Shown: positions 11,330 to 23,850, counted from the stretch's first letter. The stretch: 64,000 bases of DNA from Pycnopodia helianthoides (GCA_032158295.1 CM063249.1:2636501-2700500), one strand, 5' to 3'. Notes: generated by a model from the sequence alone, not told the origin. Numbers and translations are program-made.

Positions 11330-11510
11330 TTAGGGGCATTGTGCTTTTGATGATCCAAACATGGAATTTGGCACACAGTCGGAGCATGCGATGAGGAAGT
11401 TATTTGGTGTTAGGGCCACCGCAGATTTGCCCTTTGAAAAAATATATAGAACAACAAGCTATTTCAAAATTTGCAAAATGACTGCCATTAGTTTATACTC
11501 CACTGTGTTT
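11330..11510. repeat. Dispersed repeat with ATGGAATTTGGCACACAGTC
   Basis: Shares ATGGAATTTGGCACACAGTC, ATGAGGAAG-TATTTGG, TAGGGCCA-CG and AAAATG-CTGCCATT blocks with 17118-17295. Only two copies seen here. Confidence 0.65.
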
Positions 11511-11645
11511 TTCCAAGCACATACTGTTGAAGATTTACTAATGTATGCTTTTCGATTTCCTCCTGAAAGTCCAGCACATATTTAATGAAAAGTCTTGGAA
11601 AAAATGTATCTGGTCGGTTGCAAGTTCTGATTCATAAGACCTGCA

Positions 11646-12198
11646 GGGCCCAATGTTATAAAGCTGCTTAAAGGCCCTGTACACTATTGGTAAGATCGAA
11701 AAACACAAATGTTCACAGATTCACACATAACTTACATGATTTAAAGTAAGTAATGGTAGAAAGGGTTCCTTAAAATATTTCTGCCTAAAATGCTATCGTT
11801 TCTGAGAAATGAATAAAACAATAGTTTTTATCGCGCGCGATAATAAACTGATGTTTGAAAAACAGAAAACACATAGGATTCTTTTCACTATTTTCTGAGA
11901 CCTTGATGACCAATTGAGCTCAAATTTTCACAGGTTTGTTATTTATATGGTTAACCACACAAAACATGAACTTTGTTTGCGACTGTTTTGTCAGCTCTAC
12001 CAATCCTGTATAATACCTTTAAGCACAAAAAGCACAAACAGTACAAACAGTAGCTTTACTACACAAAACAGTTTTGCTCATCAGAATAAGGTTACCAGCC
12101 AAAATACCAACCGATATATCTGTGACTGGTATCCTGCATACTTTTTAAATTGTTCAGCTATTTTTTTTTTTGCTGGAGCAGCTCTATGAAATTGAGCC
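11646..12198. mobile_element. Family D repeat interrupted by a family B MITE
   Basis: The outer element starts GGGCCCAATGTTATAAAGCTGC and ends GCAGCTCTATGAAATTGAGCC. Its TTAA, within GCTTAAGC, holds a family B element at 11672-12018, which begins AGGCCCTGTACACTATTGG and is flanked by TTAA at 11668-11671 and 12019-12022. The inner element therefore inserted later. Confidence 0.8.
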
Positions 12199-12734
12199 TT
12201 TTTGAGGGATTTAGCCATTGGGATTCTCTTGAAATTCAAGCGCTCGTAAGCGATGGAGGGTGATGAAGCAAAATTCTGCCTGAGATGTGGAAGGAAACTT
12301 ACGTGCAAGTTCATTGCCGGATTGAGTGACAGCAAAGGCGGCCAATATTGATTGAATAGGCTTCCCAAGAGTGTCCCCCAACATGGAACTGATTGCAAGA
12401 TACGTAGGCTACTCTTTATGCGTTCATGTGGTGTTGTTTTGGGGATCATTCTTCTTCTTTTTTGGGGGGGGGGGGGAATTCTCAATTTTGTAATTCATAA
12501 ACCAAGTGGTGCAACTTGTTATAAAATTTGATTTTGGCTTTAGGCTGTCTTTTGACTCCCTTTTAAACCCCTTTTAAAATTTTAATCTAGGCACTTTTCT
12601 TAGATATTCATTTTCGTACAAATAGAATTCGATTCGATTTCATAGAACAATTACAGCGTTCATTTGAATTGTTTTCTTGTTTTTCGATACGCCTGTGATA
12701 TGTACAGTCTGTAGCTAACCAGCAACACTTGTCC

Positions 12735-12950
12735 AGGGCTCAAATTCACAAAGCACTAAGATTCATCTTAAATGAGTGTGATATCACCAAAGTGGTTTGT
12801 ATCATGCATCACACTTTGCTCAGTCGATCTTAGCTGTTTGTGAAATTAGCCCCTGGGCTCGATTTCACAAAGGTTCAGACTGATCGTAACTGCAAATCAT
12901 CGCAGTTGCTTAGCAAAGAGTAATGTCACAACAAATCACTATGGTCTGTG
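12735..12950. repeat. CGATTTCACAAAG-type short foldback repeats
   Basis: Two short elements in tandem, with termini of the type GGGCTCAAATTCACAAAGC and TTTGTGAAATTAGCCCC. Related copies: 17396-17535, 44740-44870, 44906-45055 and the arms of the perfect palindrome at 29635-29798. Confidence 0.65.
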
Positions 12951-13109
12951 TTTTGCAAATATCAGTTGATGACAAGTTACTTGTCAGTGTTATATTCATA
13001 CGCCTAGAAAGGATGTTTCCTAACCCTTACAGACTATTCATCTCTGTATAATCATCACAATATGCCCAGACATATATATTTTTAATTGTACTCTTTTTCT
13101 TTCAGTTAA

Positions 13110-13493
13110 AATGCCTTTCAAGGCAAAGTGTTGTATACCTTTGGTTTTTGGAACCATTCGATCGTTCTAATCCTATATAAACGTCCATAAAACTGACCTG
13201 TGAACATTTCATTTCAAAAAGTGGTAGCGTTTCTGAGATATCCAAAAATCTGGAGTAGTTCTGTCCACACAGGAAGAATAATTCGTAATTGGAATACACA
13301 ATCTGAGGAACATTTCGTGCATGAAATGTTAGATTGACATTTCGTTGAAACCCTTTCTCTAAACCACATTCCTTAGAAGGGAAATCGTTTTCAAAATGTT
13401 ATACATTGTTAACAGCTACAGTATTTCTGTCCAGCCAATTTTCATCGTCATTAATTTTTGGACTGGAGCAACTACCAAAGGTATGCCCTCCCT
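13110..13493. mobile_element. TTAA-flanked foldback MITE, family A
   Basis: Second family A copy, TTAA at 13106-13109 and 13494-13497. It shares long stretches with 1161-1533, including GTCCACACAGGAAGAATAAT and GGAATACACAATCTGAG. Confidence 0.8.
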
Positions 13494-13497
13494 TTAA

Positions 13498-13883
13498 AGG
13501 AACATTACAGAATTGGTTTTTGCTAACAAAACAGTTGCTGGCAGTGTAAGCACTTTATGTAATCCACCATATACATAAACTGACAAACCTGTAGAAGTTT
13601 GAGATCGATCGGCCATCTTGGTCACGAGAAAGTAGTGAAAAACCGATTACACATTTGCATGAAATCATATAGATTCAACAAATGAACAAAACGCTCACTG
13701 AGCGATAAACTCCAATCGGAAAATTAGTGTATCCATTTCTCATCAAATATGGCGTTTCAGACAGAAATATTTCAAGGGATGTTTTCTACTATCATCATCA
13801 TTAGACCGTGTAAGTTTTATTTCAATATGTGATCAAAAGTATATTTTTACAAGTTTTTTTCTTACCAATTATGTAATGTTCCT
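13498..13883 (+). mobile_element. TTAA-flanked MITE, family C, copy 1
   Basis: Termini AGGAACATTACAGAATTGG and CCAATTATGTAATGTTCCT, TTAA on both sides (13494-13497, 13884-13887). The left TTAA is the right flank of the neighbouring family A element. Nearly identical copies at 40938-41326 and, inverted, 53152-53528 imply recent activity. No open frame for a transposase. Confidence 0.85.
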
Positions 13884-14099
13884 TTAAAAACATCGATATG
13901 AAACAAAAATCCTGTTTTGTTTTCCAAATGTAATTAGTATGTCAACATGGGGAAACATTGGGAAACGGCAGCTCTGGCCTCTTTCTGTGAATGAAAGTAG
14001 ATCAAATCAATCTTGCAGCCTTTTGTAGCAGCTGTGGACATTTCGGGCCAAGCCTCTTGTGGTCGCTATGGTTTCTAAAGAGTTAAACTTTGTTTAATT

Positions 14100-15390
14100 T
14101 ATTTTTGAAATCTGCAATTTTCATTCATTATTTTCTCAAATAAGATCCTGTCGAACTGAGCACGAGAGCAAATGCTTTTAGTCAATCTTTACACAGGAAT
14201 CACTCAATTTCCTGTTCACGTTTTAATTCTATTGAATGAGAATTTTAAGGAAGTCCTGTTGTTTATGTTTTCAGCCTTCAATTATTGTGTTTGCAATGAG
14301 TATGCAGATTATTATAAAAACAGCCCATTAATAGGAACATGTGAAGTTTCCCCATTCCCCTGTAGTTTGCATACCATACTAAGCAAAATAATTTTTAAAC
14401 ATGTTTAGCGTCCTGCCTTTTCGAAAAAAAAGGAGAAGGGCCTTTTTTTTTTAAATGGTTGCCGGACCATTTTCCAAGACAACCGGCCGGGCTAATTTTC
14501 TTGGCGGTTGCCAGCTTTTTTCTGTGTGTTTTTTCAGTGTTTTATAGTAAACAAAATATGATCTTATTTATTTTAAAATAACATTTTTTCGTCAGAGATC
14601 GTTAAGATTTATCCTTAAAAAAAATATATATAAAAAAGTGGCGGCCTCTACAAAAGGAAGCGGGCGGGGACGCTAAACATGTTTTTGTTTTTGGGGGGCC
14701 TTAGATCCCTGCTTTATGGTTCATCATCCAGAGGTTGTGGTTGTATTGTTCATCATTGTATAACAAGTCATTAGACAGAGCAGTGTTTATGTGTTCAGGT
14801 GAACAAGTGGGGCTTACACCAAAGTGTGAAGGCTTAGAATAAGAATGAAAAGCCTTGTCCTCAAGTGCCTCTTATGTTTTCTTTTGCATTTTGATGTTAA
14901 AACCTTAGACCCTACATGCAACAACTGAAATCCTTAACCCATCAAAGCTCAATTCACTTAAAGTAAACACGGGTACATTATCAATCAGTGATGCTGAAAA
15001 AAAATACTGAGCTAATGCCATGACTTGATGACTTTGGTAGAAGTAGATTCACTGTTGCAAACCTACATCATTGTAGTGTTGAGGGGACTTAGGCCTATCT
15101 TGCCAAGTTTAGGTACAACAGTGCAGTTTGAAATATTGGGGGTGTATTGTTTTTTGTTTTTTTTAATTCAACCGATGATCTGCCATAAACATCTCACAGC
15201 TATTTTGCCAAACAAGTCACAAACATTCATCACAAACTAATTCAACCAATTTTTTATTTTACTTGGTCCATTTGTTCTCACATGATAAATTTCAACCAAA
15301 TTTGTAAAACTTGAAATTCATTAAAAAAACTATTGTTAACAGACACAAAACCTTTGGATAACATTACGACAAGAACATAGCCAAGCGTAA
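14100..15390. other. No recognised feature
   Basis: Intron 3 sequence. T-rich and A-rich tracts at 14440-14450 and 14617-14637. No coding signal that I can support. Confidence 0.5.
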
Positions 15391-15392
15391 CC

Positions 15393-15585
15393 AGGGCCCA
15401 ATTTCATAGAGCTGCTTTAAGCAGAAAATATTGCTTAAACATTTTCTGCTCAGCAGTAATAAGCAGGATACCGGTCACAGATTGTGCATGTGACTATATT
15501 GTGGCTGGTAACCTTATTCTGGTAGGCATAATTTAGTTGTGCTTAGCTAGTTTTTGTGCTTAAGCAGCTATATGAAATAAGGCTT
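15393..15585. repeat. Family D foldback repeat
   Basis: Starts AGGGCCCAATTTCATAGAGC and ends CTTAAGCAGCTATATGAAAT. Internal block GGCTGGTAACCTTATTCTGG is shared with other members. Confidence 0.75.
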
Positions 15586-15599
15586 GGGGTTGAAATTTA

Positions 15600-15675
15600 C
15601 TCTGGACTCGAGGCCAGCGGTTATATAGCTAAGGCCAGTAAACTCACAACTGGACAAGTCCAACGGTCTCGTGCT
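15600..15675. repeat. CACTGGCC/ACTGGACAAGTCC dispersed repeat, family L
   Basis: Contains GGCCAGTAAACTCACAACTGG. Inverted relatives at 16807-16905 and 50888-50998 (GTAAGTTTACTGGCCCGAGG, GGCCTGTGGTCCAGTG). Confidence 0.6.
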
Positions 15676-16344
15676 TTTCAATTTTCTTTAGTCAAAAAAA
15701 AGAAAATGATGTTTGAATGTTGACTTCGATAATCATTCAATTCTGTTGAGATTAAATTATAATCAACCGTAAGAATATTGAGATAAATCTTCTCTTAGCT
15801 AGTGCATGTTCAAATAAAAACATTTTTGTACATGAATGGTATGCTAAACTGTTGTGTAGATACTTAGGTTTTTTTACTCATTTTTATTCTGGTCCGTTAA
15901 GAATATTTCTGGTGCAGTAAATACTTTGAGCTACAATCCCTGAGGTCTTATGGATTTTTTAAGGCAAATTCAAACCCTGGTGATAAATATTTAAAATAAC
16001 TTTCCTGAAATATTTTGAAGCACAAGGTGTTTTTTTCAGGTTGTCATTTTTTAAATTGCCCCATTTAGAAACTTTCCCTTTCAAATTATCGATTAATCTA
16101 TAATTTTGTCCTTGTCCGATGACATTGGCAGTGGATTTATTGTTATTATTGATTCATAGCACATTTTAAGCGCAGTTTAATTTTAGTTCATGGCTCAAAT
16201 GTACCAGGATATCATTGCACAGTTTTTGTTATTGACCAATTAAACCCAAACAAGGATGTTGTTTGTCTGCCTCAAAAACAACAAAAAAGAAATACATATT
16301 AAGTACGCCTGTAAGTGTAGATGCTTTAAAAGGGTTAGTAAAAA

Positions 16345-16660
16345 CTGTTTTGGGCTTCTGATTGGCACCCCCCGAATAAAGATATTGACAAAATAGGGAG
16401 ACCCACCAATATAGGGCTACAATCCCAGCCAAAATGCTTGGGCCACCCGTTCCTATAACGTTACAATAACCATACAATAGCCATTCCCTGTCTCACAATA
16501 AACATTCTCTCCCCCGTCCCCTGTCCCCCCGCTCAATGTTGTCTGGAACGCAGAAGACCGTGCAACAATGTGATTCAACATTGAAAGGGGGCAGGGGGGC
16601 CCAACGAGATATGGCCGGGATTGTAGATAGCTCAGTTGGTAGAGCACACCTATTCTGTCT
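16345..16660 (+). repeat. Decayed tRNA-derived SINE fragments
   Basis: CTTCTGATTGGCACCC at 16357 matches the SINE leader at 9632, and TAGATAGCTCAGTTGGTAGA at 16624-16643 is its A-box region. The B box is not intact. Confidence 0.6.
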
Positions 16661-17117
16661 GCCATTTTGGGAATCAAAATGTACCAAAGGAATTGACTTT
16701 CAAAATGTCGGAAATGGGTGGTATTTATCAAGTCAAATTCAATATTTGTACATAATTTGTTTCTGTTCAAGACATCACACAGTGAGGTATTGTGATTCAA
16801 TTGAAAAATACAAGACCGCTGGACTTCTCCGGTCACAAGTTTACTGGCCCGACACTAAAACCACTGGCCTCTGGCCTGCGGTCCAGTGTATAGTTTTAGC
16901 CTTGTAATGGGGGTTTAGTGTAAGATAACGCATTGTGTTTTTCATATCCTTGTTACTGTTCAATTTGAATTTCGACACTCAAAAATGAAAACTTCCTTTT
17001 TAAAAGATTAAGGATGTGCCAAGCGGAGATCCCTGAAATTGGCAACTGAAATACTTGAGAATTGTAATAGAACCAATGTGTGGCAGTGGGACTGATAGGG
17101 AAAGGGGAAATATTTGG

Positions 17118-17295
17118 GGGAATTGTGCCTGTGATGAAACAAGCATGGAATTTGGCACACAGTCAGAGTTCATGTATGTCATGAGGAAGATATTTGGCTG
17201 TAAGGCCAACGTAGATATGAAATTTGAATAATGTAAGTAGGATAACAATCCATTTTAAAAATTGCCAAAATGGCTGCCATTGCTTGTTATTCTAC
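17118..17295. repeat. Second copy of the GGCACACAGTC repeat
   Basis: Aligns with 11330-11510 (ATGGAATTTGGCACACAGTC, ATGAGGAAGATATTTGG, CCAAAATGGCTGCCATTG). Confidence 0.65.
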
Positions 17296-17319
17296 CTAGA
17301 TATAGGCCATTTTCATTTT

Positions 17320-17687
17320 TCAAAAGTTACTTTCATTGGAAAATCTTATAGTCTGAGGGAAGCTTTTGAAGGGGCACCAAGGCCAAGAAAGACCAGGGGC
17401 CGATTTCACAAAGCACATAAGATTCATCTTAAGATGAGTTGTCAGTATCACTAATTGTGATTTGTATTGTGACATCACATTTTGCTTAGCCATTAAGAGT
17501 GATTTGCAGTTAAGATCAATCTTAGCTCTTTGGCATAGCCTCCAAGTAATTTCATTTTGCAAAGGGCACTTTTACATTGAAAAATCTTAGAGTCTACGGG
17601 AAACTTTTGAAGGGGCACCATGGCCAAGACCGGGGGAAATGGAGGCCGTGGCTTCCAGGGCCTCCGTTTAATTCCAGGCCTGTTTTG
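17320..17687. repeat. Family G repeat split by a CGATTTCACAAAG element
   Basis: Family G text at 17320-17395 and 17540-17687. A CACAAAG foldback of about 140 bp (GGGGCCGATTTCACAAAGC ... TTAGCTCTTTGGCATAGCCTCC) sits between them. Confidence 0.6.
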
Positions 17688-17724
17688 TATGCAGTGGTTT
17701 GTCCAGCGGCTGGTTGGGGATTGT

Positions 17725-17850
17725 GTTTTATTACATCCCTTTGGAACTCCTTGCCTGGTTCGTGTTTCCCTCCATCCTACAATCTAGACTGTTTTAAGAG
17801 AAGTAGCAATTCCCACCTTCAGCTCTCTATTTTCATCTTTAATATTTTTT
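17725..17850 (+). pseudogene. LINE ORF2 C-terminal remnant
   Basis: One frame reads LWNSLPGSCFPPSYNLDCFK, then RSSNSHL. The LWNSLP ... FK motif is typical of the C-terminal end of non-LTR retrotransposon ORF2 proteins. No reverse transcriptase or endonuclease domain remains. It differs in sequence from the remnants at 22091 and 61055, so it represents another lineage. Confidence 0.65.
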
Positions 17851-18405
17851 CATCTTGTAGCCCCTTACCAACGGTGGCTTTTAGCCTTGTTTTGGGCAAA
17901 CTTGCATTCAAAACAATTGGGAAAACATTAATCCTGGCAACACTTGACAATCTGTTTACTTACTAATATGGTTATTGGATCCCTGACAATTTTTTCCAAT
18001 AAAGATGATACAAAGTTTGCTTACAACCACAGAGAGAGTGTTACCCTGGTTACAGGGTTTGCATTTGCTCTTGTGATCTATGACCTTGTCTGGTACCTAG
18101 AATGTCCTTAATGACATACCCTCTCAATTTAACTAGTGCAGGGTATTTATCACCGACTGTAATGTAGCCATCTTAAACTACTGCACCCTTTACCAACTTT
18201 TAAAAAAGCCTTGTAAAATTATTCTCACCCCATGCTGTGATTGGGGTCACGACCCTTCCCTTAATTCCAATTATCGGAGCGCTTTTGAAAGTGTATGAGG
18301 TCAAAGATCACCTAAGACTTCTTAATGAAATCTTGTTTATATTTCGGGGCAGTTTTCATCTAACCTAGCCTGCCTCCTTGAACCTCAGCAAAACAGCAAA
18401 TTTAA

Positions 18406-18759
18406 AGGGATGCTGCACCAGCGCCTTGGGAACAATTTTAACGTGAAATTTTCAAACAACTGTCAAAAACCTTACCCTAAAATGAAAAGTGTTTCAAGTG
18501 CAAATAACCTTGATAAATTTCTCACTAAAATATTTGAATCTGAAAAAGGCTTCAGGCATGAAGCCTTTTACCATGTTTACAGGCATTTGAAAGCACACAG
18601 TTCATTGTAACAAGGGTGCTTTTTTCTTTTCATTGTTTTCTTGAAACTTGGATGACCAATTGAGTCCAAATTTCTACAGGTTTGTCATCTTATGCATATG
18701 TTGGGATACACCAAGTGAGGATACTACTCTTTGACATTTGCCAAAAGTGTATCCTGCCT
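18406..18759. mobile_element. TTAA-flanked foldback MITE, family F
   Basis: TTAA at 18402-18405 and 18760-18763. Contains GAATCTGAAAAAGGCTTCAGG and ends GCCAAAAGTGTATCCTGCC. Related to 36729-37573 and 40877-41791. Confidence 0.75.
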
Positions 18760-19219
18760 TTAAGTGCACATGTCGATCACAGTTGATGGATAAACATAAC
18801 CCTTTAGTGACATTTTTACCAAAGGTGTTTGATTCCTTTAAGAACCAAAACCATAGCCAGCAGTTAACTGCATTAATCAGATTGCAGATTGACATCAGAA
18901 GGAAAATTCATCATGGCTGCCGTCTTTGACAAAATGTTGAACATGAACTCTGGTCTGACCTTTATCAATAGCTTTTCCTTCTGCTTGAAATGGTGACTTT
19001 TTACCGCAGCTATACCTATTTTTGGTCTTTGGTAGTTGTACATATTTTGTGTTTTATGCTTGTCAGTTGGCCGTGTGGGCTAGGGTCGGGGCTGTTCTGT
19101 TTTCATGGATCTAGAGCGATGGGAACTGGTTCCAAATCCATAAATCTGTTTCAGTGTATGTTTTCCCTTGTATAGCACAGCAAAATGCTACATAATTAAA
19201 ACATCTAAATTGCTACTCA

Positions 19220-19586
19220 GTGGTCTGTTGTGGCCGAGCGGTTAAGAGCACCGGACTCAAGCTCTGGTGTGTCTGATCAGCAGAGTGTGGGTTCGAGTCC
19301 TGGTTGTCGCACTAGTGTCCTTTAGCAAGATACTTTACCTTAACTGCATTGTCCTTCAGATGGGGCATTAAGCCGTAGGTCTCATGCACTAGGAATGGTA
19401 GAGCACGTGAAAGAATCCAGAACACTTATCGTGGAAGAGTAGGGGTTAACCCTGGTGTTTCTGGTTCACATAGCAAGCACCCTTGTTTACAGGTTTCCTC
19501 AGGCTTGTGAGCCACAGTGAGTAAGTTCACTTGTGAGACATCCTTGGTTTCATTACCAGAAATATATAGCAATTAAAAAGCACAAT
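19220..19586 (+). mobile_element. Full-length tRNA-derived SINE with 10-bp target duplication
   Basis: Head TTGTGGCCGAGCGGTTAAGA (A box), B box GGTTCGAGTCC near 19291, then a tRNA-unrelated body ending in CATTACCAGAAATATATAG. The host sequence TTGCTACTCA is duplicated at 19210-19219 and 19587-19596. The copy at 54037-54385 is the same subfamily. Confidence 0.9.
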
Positions 19587-20183
19587 TTGCTACTCAATAG
19601 TTGCATTCAATGTGCACAAAACATCTTTGCTTTTAGAGTTTTTCCTATGCAGGTGGTTATGTGCAAATTACGGGCTGTTACACCAACAAATATTATCATA
19701 AAATATAGTTATAAATTTGAAAACCAAACATTCACATCAAGTCAATAAAATTCTGAGGACCTCAATTCAAATATTATTTTGCGTGCTTTGGCCAAACCTG
19801 CAAAATTGGCATCCAGAATGCCCCACGGTTTTGACAAAATTTTGGGAGAACCCTTGGTATTAAGCCTTTGAAAAATACTCAAATTGATATAAAGCACTGT
19901 TGGGTTAAAGATGATACTCCCTTAAGATTTTCATTGTGTGATAATGATTCAATCTTTATGAAAATACCTTGGGACTAGTATTTTCTCAACAGATATGTAG
20001 CACCATCATAATTTTTCTCAACCCCCATCTCCCCATGGGTTTGCAATTTTTTCTATAGATTTGAAAAGTATTTAAAATGCAAAGAAAAAAATTGAGGAAC
20101 AGAGAGAAATAATACAAAAAGTTTCACTTCATGGACGTCAAAGAAATTGGGTTGTACAATTACCTGACTCCAACCACACTTAA

Positions 20184-20563
20184 AGGGGCACATTGCCTTT
20201 GGATTGGGCGCTTTGGGCTGAAAAAGCGTTTGTTATGAATTGAACATGATTAGAAAGATATTTTAAAAGTAGAATATAATGATTCACATAAAAACCCTTG
20301 AAATTGTGTGATTTTTGTGTGCTAATTTCATGACAGAATACGGTTCGCTATTTGGTGGAACCAAGTTTTGACTCCGCAAAATGGTGGACCCGTATGTTTC
20401 TGCTGGTTGTATTTCAAGCGGCAAATTTATGTTTTTAATTTATAACTCATCACAACACACTGTCATGACTGTGGGTGTTTTTTGTGCGTGAACAACTCTT
20501 ATAAAAGGATAAGAAGTAATTCCAAACAGCAAATTTTTTATAGACGTGAAGGCAAAGTGCCCC
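20184..20563. mobile_element. TTAA-flanked MITE, AGGGGCAC family
   Basis: Left TTAA at 20180-20183 and terminus AGGGGCACATTGCCTTTGG. The right end reads GGCAAAGTGCCCCTTCAA, the inverted terminus with one change in the TTAA. Confidence 0.7.
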
Positions 20564-20884
20564 TTCAACACTTCAAAGCATATTTTTTCTCCCTTCCCCC
20601 TCTTTGGAAGCGGGAGACTTAAGGAAATGTCAACCCACCCTATGACAACATTTCTGCCTGCCCACCTTCCCTGTTATTAAAAAAAGAGCTTTGTGCCGGA
20701 ATGTATGCAATTTTAACCGTTTGCCAACTTGACGCTTTTTCCTTGTGTGACCGACTTTTGCAACCGTACTATATTAAAGCAAAAGACAAAATGAAAATTT
20801 TACAAACTTCCATGACCCAGGCTTGATGCATCATGGAGGCAATGGAGACTATTTGCCTCTATGCCCCATGTCATTGCCTTGGTG

Positions 20885-21287
20885 TCCCTTGATATAATAT
20901 TATAGCGCTTTATCACACCCGATTGGCGTCTCAAAGCGCTCAGTATGTTTTCCCTGCAAGGTATGCGGAGCTACCTTTTGAAGTAGGAGACCTTTTTCAT
21001 TTACATAGAACCATGTATTGTAATGGTTTACTCGATGCTGTGGCGCAATATGCGGCCAATCATACCAGGAACACCGGGGCGAACCCCTTCTCTTTTTGAT
21101 AAGTGCACTGGGTTCTTTTGCGTGCATTACACATCACACATCCCATCCGAAGGACGCAGCAATAATGGTTAAGCGTCCTGCTTAAGGACACAAGTGTCAC
21201 GACCGGGACTCAAACCCACACTCTGCTGATCAGAAACACCAGAGCTCGAGTCCAATGTTCTCATCCGCTCGGCCACGACACGGCAAT
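20885..21287 (-). mobile_element. tRNA-derived SINE, - strand
   Basis: Read on the - strand: GTGTCGTGGCCGAGCGGATG (A box), GGGTTTGAGTCCCGG (B box), a body with AAGAGAAGGGGTTCGCCCC, and a tail containing AGCGCT and TATAAT. Same subfamily as 22267-22690. Confidence 0.85.
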
Positions 21288-21713
21288 AGAAATTGACTCT
21301 TCCCTCATAGAGGTGCCCTTTATTTTTTAGACGGAAAAACTGCTTCTCCCTTACAAGAACAAAGTATCAGGCCTAACAGACCATTTCATGGCCGATTATC
21401 ACCGAACATGTGCGAGCAGTTCCAAAGCTAGTTATTCCATTGGCTACCAAATTCTACCATAAGATCAAATGCAAATAATGTAACAGGCAGTTGAAGCCAG
21501 TGGCTGTATGTCATCGCGCATTTATCACAAACTGCATGTTCACCAACTAAAAAACAGTCTCTCGTAAACACAACATTTCTGCAAAAGTTTTGGCTACAAA
21601 AGCCATTCAACTTTAAAATACAATTCTGGTTGAATTTGATCAGATAAGGTTAAATTCTGGCTTCTACAAGTTAAAAAACTTAGCTTATATTTTAATTGAC
21701 TCATTGTTTGTTC

Positions 21714-21806
21714 TTCTACCAGTGTGCCGTGTAACACAGGCACTTGGTCAATGCGCATTAGGCCTCTGATGCTTACCCAGCGCTGTGCGTAAATGGTCTA
21801 TAACCA
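21714..21806. repeat. Inverted duplicate of 27399-27490
   Basis: TTCTACCAGTGTGCCGTGTA ... TTAGGCCTCTGATG is the reverse complement, with substitutions, of 27399-27490. Two-copy dispersed repeat. Confidence 0.6.
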
Positions 21807-22090
21807 ACGTGGCACTTGTTTGGTGTTTTGAGAGTTTACGGAGGGTTTGAAGATGGCTTGTCCACTTATTATTCAGTGACAGGTTAAGGTGAACTTTTAA
21901 TTCGATTAGTGCTGTTTGCAAGTCAGGTTAATCCATTTTGAAAGGGAAGGTACGACATCATCAAATCATCGGATTAATGTATTATTGTCAGCATGTCACT
22001 GCTGATTATGGGACGCTCTCATCCTAAAACGGGAAAACGGTGATGCTTGATTTGTTTTTTCTGTTTTTTGACATTTTGTTTTCCAACATA

Positions 22091-22213
22091 GCAAAAAGAC
22101 TTTGGAGTTCACTTCCTGAAGACCTCGGACAGATGCACAGCATCACTCTCCTCCAGCAGAAACTGAAAAACACTTGCTCACGTTTGCTTTCCCAACAGTT
22201 TGAGAATACTTAA
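22091..22213 (+). pseudogene. LINE ORF2 C-terminal remnant
   Basis: Frame ending at TAA 22211-22213 reads AKRLWSSLPEDLGQMHSITL, then LQQKLKNT. The LWxSLP ... LK pattern is that of a non-LTR retrotransposon ORF2 C-terminus. Only 40 codons remain. A GCGCCTTACAAATGCTGTAT sequence follows, similar to LINE 3' ends. A SINE starts directly after it at 22267. Confidence 0.6.
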
Positions 22214-22266
22214 AATTTAATTTCTACTAGACTGGTGCCTTTGGATGGTTTACAGGAAAGTGCGCC

Positions 22267-22697
22267 TTACAAATGCTGTATGGCGTGTCGTGGCCGAGCG
22301 GATAAGAGCACCGGACTCAAGTTCTGATGTTTCTGTTCAGCAGAGTGTGGGTGCGAGTCCCGGTTGTGACACTTGTGTCCTTAAGTAAGGCACTTAACCA
22401 TTATTGCTGCGTCCTTCAGGTGGGACGTAAAGCTGTTTGTCCCTTGTGTTGTTTAATGCACATAAAAGAACACAGTGCACTAATCAAAAAGAGAAGGGGT
22501 CGCCCCGGTGTTCCTGGTTTGATTGGCAGCATATTGCGCCACAGCACCTTGTAAACCATTACATGGTGCTATGTAAAAGAATAGGTCTAATACTTCAAAA
22601 CATAGCTCCACAATGTAGAAGCACCTTGACCGTCACTAAGTGACGGATGTGAGCGCTATATAAGAAGCCACTATTATTATTATCATATTATTATCGA
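22267..22697 (+). mobile_element. tRNA-derived SINE with ATT-repeat tail
   Basis: GTCGTGGCCGAGCGGATAAG (A box), GGGTGCGAGTCCCGG (B box), body with GGTGTTCCTGGTTTGATTGG, 3' end GTGAGCGCTATATAAG and a tail of ATT repeats. Confidence 0.85.
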
Positions 22698-22942
22698 AGG
22701 AGAATGCTGAATAACAAAATGGCTTAATCTAAACGGAGGCTGTTGTAATAGTCACGTTGTGACGGTGACGGTAGTGACAGTGGTAATCTAAAGAGGATTT
22801 CATGTCGTGCATGGCAGGGGTACAACTACAAACTAAGGAAGTTTCGCAGCAGAGAACCGTGGAAATGCCTTCAGGGCAACTCCATGGTAGAACTCATACC
22901 TGCTGGTTAGAGTTTGGCATCAGAAATCTTATTTTCAGAATG

Positions 22943-23099
22943 CAGGCCTGGAATTACACGGAGGCCACGGAGGCCATTGCCCCAGTCTTGGCCTTGGTGC
23001 CCCTTCAAAACTTTCCATAGACCTTAAGATTTTCCATTGGAAGTGCCCTTTACAAATTGAAAATGGCCTTGCCCTCTCCAAGATGAAATTCCATGCCTG
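22943..23099. repeat. Family G repeat, inverted
   Basis: Termini CAGGCCTGGAATTACACGG and AAATTCCATGCCTG. Body is the reverse complement of 42850-43005. Confidence 0.7.
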
Positions 23100-23739
23100 A
23101 GAATGACTTTCTTAACTTGAAAGTTGAAACGTATCATTGATGATCAGAAATTTCAAAAAAGCAAGAAAGGATGTAAAGTTCTTCAACCCTGTGCTGGACA
23201 CACAAAGCCATTCTTTCCCAATTCAATAAATGTGTCCCAGATATTAAATAATAATGATAACAATAATATGAATATTTATATAGAAACATGCTCCTCGCCG
23301 CTTAACAAATAAAAGGCAATAGAAATACATGTAGACCTAAAAGTTACAAATCTTAAAACCTAAGAGAAAAGAAAGTTAAAAAGGTAATTTTAAACAGTAC
23401 AGTATAAACATAAATAGCTTCTTTAAAGGTACAAAAAGAAGACGTGTTTATCCATTGAACTTAACTTTCCGATAATGACTTAATTTTCACACTCCGTTTT
23501 CTTGAAACACAATTTTCCACATTTAAAATTGATTATGCCCTTTTAATTGGCGATTTGTACTTCAGCCAGTGTCGTCCTTCTGCCAGGCAAACAAAAAAAG
23601 TCACAAAAACTAATTGAGAAAACCAGATTTTTGGGTATGCAGTAATGGTGGCCAATGTTAGCTCGAGTGACCATGAGCCATTTTGAGATATAGTTGACAC
23701 AACACTAGGGCACTGTTAGGTTTGGGTGAATAATTATAA

Positions 23740-23850
23740 TTATTAATTTGGGGGGCTAATCATCCTTTACTGGCAGCTGAGAAGCTGAATTGCGAAGGAC
23801 GCGGCTGCAACGTGTTCGAGCCGCAGGCATTGCAGACAAATCTGTCTGTA
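23740..23850 (-). repeat. SINE fragment, 3' part
   Basis: GGGGCTAATCATCCTTTACT ... CAGCTGAGAAGCTGAA ... GCGAAGGACGC matches the left part of 37848-38185. Confidence 0.6.

Larger units (their letters stand above)
13018..14096. mobile_element. TTAACCCTT-type MITE carrying two stacked insertions
   Basis: Left end CTAACCCTTACAGACTATTC and right end CTATGGTTTCTAAAGAGTTAA match the termini of the uninterrupted copy at 62451-62708, as does the internal stretch ATGTCAACATGGGGAAACATT. Between the ends sit a family A element (13110-13493) and a family C element (13498-13883), both TTAA-flanked. Confidence 0.7.
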